Source: Ureibacillus acetophenoni
Lineage (GTDB): Bacteria; Bacillota; Bacilli; Bacillales_A; Planococcaceae
Direction of reading: 5' to 3'
Assembly: GCF_900220965.1 (NCBI RefSeq)
Contig: NZ_OBQC01000008.1
Location: 105,440-169,439, forward strand
Length of the DNA: 64,000 nucleotides
Part shown: positions 59,863 to 64,000 of the stretch, piece by piece
Position numbering within the stretch: position 1 is the stretch's first letter
How the letters are laid out: every line of letters starts with the position of its first letter
Translations under genes and position numbers: made by a program
The notes under the pieces: model-generated
What the model was told of the DNA's origin: nothing
What the model saw: the letters and a program-made list of their open reading frames with translations, nothing else
Database searches by the model: none

Positions 59863-60441
59863 TGTAGTAACTTTTACATTCCGGGTAATTAGGCTTGTTG
59901 TCATCCCAACAAATAAAATCGTTACGATTGAAAGGAGTAGTGTCGAAGTAGAAATTAATAGTCCACCTAATAGTACGATGACTGCGTCTATGAAAAAAAT
60001 GATAACCCCTACGTTTATACCTGTTTTATCGCAAATGAATTGTGCGATTAAGTCGGTTCCACCAGTGCTTGTCTTATATTTTAGCATTAGACCTATGCCA
60101 AGCCCAACTAGTATTCCACCTAATATAGAATTGATCATTGGATCCAGGCGAGCGAACTGTTGAAAGGGTTTGAACAAATCTATAAGAAAAGATGAAATAA
60201 TCATCCCATGCAAACTATTGTAAAAATAATCACGATAATAAAACCAAGCAACCATAAAGATAGGAATGCTCAAACAAATGATCATTAGTCCTGGTTTTAA
60301 ATTCCAAATATACTTTAGAATAAGCCCAATTCCGATAATGCCCCCGTCTAATATTTCATAGGGGACTAGAAAGAGGTTTATACCTATCGCGATAATAATA
60401 CTACTAATTATAATGATGAACCCTTTATTAATAAGATACAT
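59860..60441 (-). CDS. YitT-family (DUF161) membrane protein, short form
   Basis: A 193-aa integral membrane protein with five helices: IAIGINLFLVPYEILDGGIIGIG and GIGLMLKYKTSTGGTDLIAQ are the family signatures. Typical YitT proteins are ~280 aa with a C-terminal DUF2179 domain; that is missing here. Transport function proposed but unproven. ATG 60441 with GGAGG 6 nt upstream. The start region is enclosed by a 15-bp perfect inverted repeat. Confidence 0.82.
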   Translation of the reverse strand: MYLINKGFIIIISSIIIAIGINLFLVPYEILDGGIIGIGLILKYIWNLKPGLMIICLSIPIFMVAWFYYRDYFYNSLHGMIISSFLIDLFKPFQQFARLDPMINSILGGILVGLGIGLMLKYKTSTGGTDLIAQFICDKTGINVGVIIFFIDAVIVLLGGLLISTSTLLLSIVTILFVGMTTSLITRNVKVTT

Positions 60442-60478
60442 ACATTTCCTCCAAGAAGTGGACATGTATGTATCTTAT
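60431..60478 (-). promoter_or_regulatory. Inverted repeat enclosing the YitT-like gene start
   Basis: ATAAGATACATACAT (60431-60445) is the exact reverse complement of 60464-60478. In the mRNA the RBS GGAGG lies in the 18-nt loop and the start codon in the 3' arm. Confidence 0.65.
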
Positions 60479-60518
60479 GAAAATAATAAATAATTAATGA
60501 GTTTAATATAATTGGAAA

Positions 60519-61013
60519 TCAAGCATGAATAGATACAGCGGTGCCATTCGGGATTATTGCTGCGAGTTCTTCCACATCTTGATTGTGCATTCGAATACAT
60601 CCTCTTGAAACGGCCTTACCTATGGAACTTGGATCATTAGTGCCGTGAATACCGTAATGTTCTTTTGATAGACTTAACCACATTGTTCCGAAAGGACCTC
60701 CAGGGTTTGGTGCACGATTAATAACAACGAAGTTCCCAATGGGGGTTCCAAAGAGCATTCGTCCCACAGCAATTGGATACGATTTTTGTAATACATTATT
60801 TCTATATAAATCTAATCTTCTATTATTAATTGAAACATCAATGTGATATGGGATTGTGCTTGGATCAGGTAATCCTGGTATTAGAATGCGTTGTCCCACA
60901 TAAATTATATCTGGATTGATTGTAGGATTAGCTCCGATGATAACGGCTATTGGTAGCCGGTAATCACGTGATATTTGAAGAAGGGTCTCTCCAGGCAATA
61001 CCGTATGATACAA
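60519..61013 (-). CDS. ykuD: L,D-transpeptidase with LysM (YkuD)
   Basis: A 164-aa protein. An N-terminal LysM ([20 protein letters not shown]) is followed by a YkuD catalytic domain with the active-site [20 protein letters not shown], where Cys is the nucleophile. The length equals B. subtilis YkuD, a spore-associated L,D-transpeptidase that forms 3-3 peptidoglycan crosslinks. No signal peptide is visible, as in B. subtilis. TTG start at 61013 with AAGGAGTGATTTAG. Confidence 0.92.
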   Translation of the reverse strand: MYHTVLPGETLLQISRDYRLPIAVIIGANPTINPDIIYVGQRILIPGLPDPSTIPYHIDVSINNRRLDLYRNNVLQKSYPIAVGRMLFGTPIGNFVVINRAPNPGGPFGTMWLSLSKEHYGIHGTNDPSSIGKAVSRGCIRMHNQDVEELAAIIPNGTAVSIHA

Positions 61014-61112
61014 CTAAATCACTCCTTACTTATTTAGTCTTCTCTACATCTTATGTAAAAGTATGAAATCGTTTCAGGAGAAAAGGTATTTAAAAAAATT
61101 TACAAAAAGTGG

Positions 61113-61160
61113 TTGCAAACTAATGGTGTTAGTTATATTATAAAACTAACGGTATTAGTT
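61113..61160 (+). promoter_or_regulatory. Promoter with twin TetR-type operators
   Basis: Two sites, AACTAATGGTGTTAGTT (61118-61134) and AACTAACGGTATTAGTT (61144-61160), share AACTAA-N5-TTAGTT with centres 26 bp apart. They overlap TTGCAA (61113-61118) and TATTAT (61136-61141), a -35/-10 pair with a 17-bp gap. The TetR gene two cistrons on is the obvious repressor. Confidence 0.75.
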
Positions 61161-61202
61161 TTGTGTTAAGAACGACATATCACTTTTAAAGGGGCTAAAA
61201 AA

Positions 61203-61916
61203 ATGAGAATTTCAAAATTTGGAAATCTTTACCAATTAACGCTTTTACCACGTTTATTTCCTGTAAATTGTTATCTTTATGAAGAAGAAAATGAGTTAAT
61301 TCTTATTGATGCAGGAATGCCTGCCAGTTTTAAAGGAATTGTTCATTTAATCGAACGAATTAATAAGCCATTAACAAATATTATTTTAACCCATGCCCAT
61401 GGAGACCATGTTGGCTCAGTGGATCAATTAAAGCAACGGTTTCCTAATGTAATCGTCTCAATTTCTGTACGTGATAACAGACTATTACTAGGGGATCAAT
61501 CTTTAGGTGATGAAGAGCCGAAGTTGCCTATTAAAGGTGGATTTGATAAAAATTTAAAAACAATACCGGATCTTCTTTTAAATGAAGGAGATCGAATTGG
61601 ATCTTTTGAAGTTATCTCTACTCCAGGACATACTCCTGGTTCTATATCGTTATTTAATACGATCAACAAACAATTAATAGTTGGAGATGCTATGCAGACA
61701 AAAGGTAAAGTAGCAGTTGTAGGTCAATTAGTACCAACGTTTCCATTTCCGACTTTTGGTACGTGGAATAAAAAGCTTGCCCTTGAAAGTGTAAAAAAAA
61801 TATTACAATTAGAACCATCGCTTGTAGCTGTAGGACATGGTAAAGTGTTAGAGAATCCAATGGATATATTAAAACAAGCAATTCATGAAGCAGAAAAGAA
61901 ATTAGTTACAGTTTAA
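61203..61916 (+). CDS. MBL-fold metallo-hydrolase
   Basis: A 237-aa metallo-beta-lactamase-fold hydrolase. It has THAHGDHVGS (HxHxDH), GHTPGS and a later VGDAMQ and VGHG for the second metal. Related proteins are lactonases, glyoxalase II-like enzymes and thioesterases. AAAGGGGCTAA precedes the ATG. It is cotranscribed with a TetR regulator 13 bp downstream and probably repressed by it; the inducer is likely a substrate or related toxic compound. Confidence 0.88.
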   Translation: MRISKFGNLYQLTLLPRLFPVNCYLYEEENELILIDAGMPASFKGIVHLIERINKPLTNIILTHAHGDHVGSVDQLKQRFPNVIVSISVRDNRLLLGDQSLGDEEPKLPIKGGFDKNLKTIPDLLLNEGDRIGSFEVISTPGHTPGSISLFNTINKQLIVGDAMQTKGKVAVVGQLVPTFPFPTFGTWNKKLALESVKKILQLEPSLVAVGHGKVLENPMDILKQAIHEAEKKLVTV

Positions 61917-61929
61917 GGAATGATGTAAA

Positions 61930-62511
61930 GTGGTTAGAGTAGGATTAGATTTAAATAAAATTATTCAAACTGCAGTGGAGATAGCAGATAATGAGGGATT
62001 GGAAGCTGTCACGCTTGCATCACTTGCGCGGAAACTATCTGTAAAATCCCCTTCATTATTTAATCATATTAAAGGTTTAGCAAGTTTGAAAAGTGAAATG
62101 TCGTTATATGGTTTAAGGTTACTTCTGGAAAAATTAAAAATTTCTATAGAAGGAAAAGAACAAGATGAAGCCCTTTCTGCAATGGCTTATGCATATGTAG
62201 AATTTACACGAGAACATCCTGGTTTGTATGAAATTACGATTCAGGCCCCTGAAGAAATTGACGGTGAATTAAAAAAAGCTAGTGATGAGATTGTTGAGCT
62301 CATCATACATGTGTTAAAGGATTATAATTTAGATCATAATAACATGATCCATACAATCCGAGGATTAAGAAGTTTATTGCACGGATTTTCATCATTGGAA
62401 CAAAGTGGTGCATTTGCGATGTCTATTAGTGTTGAAGAGAGTTTTGAATTCTTAATTAAGAACTTTATAAAATCAATTCATCAAATTAATAAAGAGAGCA
62501 ACATAAAGTAG
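61930..62511 (+). CDS. TetR-family repressor with WHG (TetR_C_33) C-terminus
   Basis: A 193-aa regulator. The N-terminal HTH is ADNEGLEAVTLASLARKL to SPSLFNHIKG; the C-terminal part (LSAMAYAYVEFTREHPGLYE and IRGLRSLLHGFSSLE) matches the WHG-type TetR C-terminal domain. GTG 61930 with AAGGAATGATG. It probably binds the twin operators at 61118-61160 and represses its own operon. Confidence 0.88.
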   Translation: MVRVGLDLNKIIQTAVEIADNEGLEAVTLASLARKLSVKSPSLFNHIKGLASLKSEMSLYGLRLLLEKLKISIEGKEQDEALSAMAYAYVEFTREHPGLYEITIQAPEEIDGELKKASDEIVELIIHVLKDYNLDHNNMIHTIRGLRSLLHGFSSLEQSGAFAMSISVEESFEFLIKNFIKSIHQINKESNIK

Positions 62512-62520
62512 TTAATAATA

Positions 62521-62561
62521 AGAGTTTGAGCACTTAATAGAAATGGTGCTTAAACTTTTTT
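62521..62561 (+). terminator. MBL-tetR operon terminator
   Basis: AGTTTGAGCAC pairs with GTGCTTAAACT (one G-T), then seven T. Confidence 0.85.
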
Positions 62562-62571
62562 TATATTCCAG

Positions 62572-62832
62572 GTGGAATATTATATTTTAGAGACTGCTAA
62601 ATTACCTATATCGACAATTGTATGGGATAAAATAATCCATAATACACTTAGATTTTCTTATCCACATTCTGTAAATATCATTTCTCGGGAAATAATGTCG
62701 AATGGAAATAAAATAGGTCAACTTGTAAAATATACCGATTTATGACATTTATTTGCCTTAGATTCTATATTCTACATTGAAAAATTAAAGGATGATCCAA
62801 CTTTCTCTATATCCTCTATATCAATATGCTAA
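62572..62832 (+). pseudogene. Possible gene remnant with in-frame stop
   Basis: From GTG 62572 a frame runs 57 codons (EYYILETAKLPISTIVWDK, later NIISREIMSNGNKIGQLVKY), meets TGA at 62743, and stays open another 28 codons (HLFALDSIFYIEKLKDDP) to TAA 62830. The composition is protein-like and the gap is otherwise empty. AGGTGG is too near the start to be a good RBS. I cannot name a family. It is either a decayed gene or chance. Confidence 0.3.
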
Positions 62833-62970
62833 TAAGTTCATCAAAATGATGAAATTAAATAAAAGTATACTAATCTTAGTATAAAAATAAGAAAACAAAT
62901 CATGGAAACTATTATATAATAGTTGATATTATTAGATTTATTGTAATTATTAATAAACTTGGAGGAAGAC

Positions 62971-63864
62971 ATGCGTAAATATATTGGAGAAGCCATGTTA
63001 ATCATTACGGCAATTATTTGGGGGAGCGGATTTGTATTCTCTGCTGTATCGTTAGATTATTTTACCCCTTATCAAATTCTTGCTTTAAGATTTACGATTG
63101 GTGTGCTCATTTTAAGTGCCGTTTTTTATAAACGTCTAAAGAAAATAAAAAAATCAACATTGAAAAGAGGGTTATTGTTAGGGATATTTCTCTACTTAGC
63201 TTTTTTACTTCAAACAATAGGTTTACAGTATACGACACCATCTAAAAATGCCTTTTTAACTGCAGTGAATGTTGTAATTGTTCCTTTCATAGCGTTTTTT
63301 GCTTATAGAAGAAAGATAGACAAGTTTGAATTAACGGGTGCCTTTCTTGCAATTATTGGGATTGCCTTTTTATCGCTACAATTTACAACGGAAGTAAATA
63401 TTGGAGATTTATTAACGCTTGCTTGTGCTTTTGCATTTGCTTATCAAATCTTTTATACTGCGAAATTTGTTAAAGATGAAGATCCAATCCTATTAACGGT
63501 TATACAGATGGGTGTAGCAGCAGTATTAGGTTGGATTGCTGTTATTTTAAATGGAGAAATGAGCTTTTCATTTGAAACGGAAGGGATTTTATCAGTATTG
63601 TACTTAGGTATCTTTTCTACGACATTAGCTTATTGTTTCCAAACAATTGCACAAAAGTATACTTCCGAAACAAAAGCAGCGATTATTTTATCAACAGAAG
63701 CGTTCTGGGGCATGGTTTTCTCTATTATCTTACTAAGTGAAATTATTACAACAAGAATGATCATAGGTGCAATACTTATATTAATTGCCATTCTTATTTC
63801 AGAAACAAAACTATCTTTTTTCAAAAAGAAGGATTTACTAGAAAATAATTTTCAAAATAAATAG
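62971..63864 (+). CDS. EamA-family (DMT) transporter
   Basis: A 297-aa protein with ten helices: MRKYIGEAMLIITAIIWGSGFVFSA begins repeat 1 (AIIWGSGF) and the C-terminal half has TTLAYCFQTIAQKYTSETKAA. Metabolite or drug exporter, substrate unknown. TTGGAGGAAG places the start at ATG 62971. A perfect terminator follows, and a group II intron is inserted after it. Confidence 0.88.
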   Translation: MRKYIGEAMLIITAIIWGSGFVFSAVSLDYFTPYQILALRFTIGVLILSAVFYKRLKKIKKSTLKRGLLLGIFLYLAFLLQTIGLQYTTPSKNAFLTAVNVVIVPFIAFFAYRRKIDKFELTGAFLAIIGIAFLSLQFTTEVNIGDLLTLACAFAFAYQIFYTAKFVKDEDPILLTVIQMGVAAVLGWIAVILNGEMSFSFETEGILSVLYLGIFSTTLAYCFQTIAQKYTSETKAAIILSTEAFWGMVFSIILLSEIITTRMIIGAILILIAILISETKLSFFKKKDLLENNFQNK

Positions 63865-63877
63865 GTTCGTATTTAAT

Positions 63878-63912
63878 GTATCTGAAAGGAAATCCTTTCA
63901 GATACTTTTTTT
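63878..63912 (+). terminator. Terminator of the EamA gene, target of the intron
   Basis: GTATCTGAAAGG pairs with CCTTTCAGATAC across AAAT, then T7 (63906-63912). Confidence 0.92.
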
Positions 63913-64000
63913 GTGCGCCCGGCATGGGCTATAACTTGGTGGTGAAAGTCCACTACAGGCTTGGCAGTAGGAACTGTTAGCTAATGGCAAGGGTGTCCAC
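63913..64000 (+). mobile_element. Group II intron, class C (bacterial IIC), 5' end only
   Basis: From 63913 the sequence reads GTGCGCCCGGCATGGGC, then GGTGGTGAAAGTCCAC, CAGTAGGAACTGTTAGC and GGCAAGGGTGTCC at the edge. These are conserved blocks of domain I of group IIC introns; I recall the O. iheyensis intron beginning almost identically (GTGTGCCCGGCATGGGTG). It starts at the first base after the terminator T run, the preferred IIC insertion site. The rest, including the expected reverse transcriptase ORF, lies outside the window. Confidence 0.9.

Overview
The window is chromosomal DNA from a low-GC, endospore-forming Bacillales species (Bacillaceae or Caryophanaceae/Lysinibacillus-like; the genus cannot be fixed by eye). 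The evidence is an alpha/beta SASP, Tlp, a CotJABC operon, PrkA, YhbH, SpoVR, a lysine riboswitch in front of dapA, strong AGGAGG-type ribosome binding sites and many TTG starts. There is no rRNA, tRNA, prophage or CRISPR array. Most genes are ordinary chromosomal genes in short operons ending in clear intrinsic terminators.

Layout. 0-6 kb: a GH25/LysM lysozyme cut by the left edge, a phased repeat array, a divergent uracil-DNA glycosylase, a phosphatase/Nudix/formate-nitrite-channel run, tlp, a VOC protein and a nucleoside deaminase. 5.4-10.2 kb: a LuxR-type regulator next to an esterase, a Baeyer-Villiger monooxygenase and a second hydrolase, which look like a ketone-degradation cluster. 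10-18 kb: an M29 aminopeptidase, SstT, a multidrug MFS pump with operator-like palindromes, CarD, DUF1284, YkuK. 18-24 kb: a second array, tartrate/D-malate dehydrogenase, riboswitch-controlled dapA, SASP, a PanE-like reductase, an Mrr-like membrane nuclease. 24-36 kb: a CYP152 peroxygenase, NrnB, a flavin oxidoreductase, a GT2 synthase, a DUF4097 protein, a 789-aa two-domain isoprenoid synthase and a DMT transporter.

35.5-54 kb: cotJABC, a DUF421 protein, an AhpD-like protein, prkA, then a complete organosulfur uptake and cleavage operon (TcyKLMN-like transporter, YtmO- and YtnJ-like monooxygenases, YtnI-like redoxin, FMN reductase) with paired LysR-type operators and a LysR protein reduced to its DNA-binding domain. 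yhbH and spoVR follow, then catalase, a third array and an RNase J1 paralogue. 54-64 kb: YunC, a radical SAM protein, a PhnD-like lipoprotein paired with a GGDEF-EAL membrane sensor, YitT, YkuD, an MBL hydrolase/TetR pair with twin operators, a DMT transporter, and the 5' end of a group IIC intron placed directly after that gene's terminator.

The most unusual features are these. Three intergenic arrays repeat a short word every 21 bp; each array uses a different word, and each lies just beyond the terminator of a minus-strand gene. cotJC and prkA each appear to start at a codon other than ATG, GTG or TTG. Three genes carry perfect inverted repeats over their translation start regions. A REP-like palindrome family occurs in at least three places and supplies the C-terminus of one Nudix protein. 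One protein fuses two class I isoprenoid-synthase domains.
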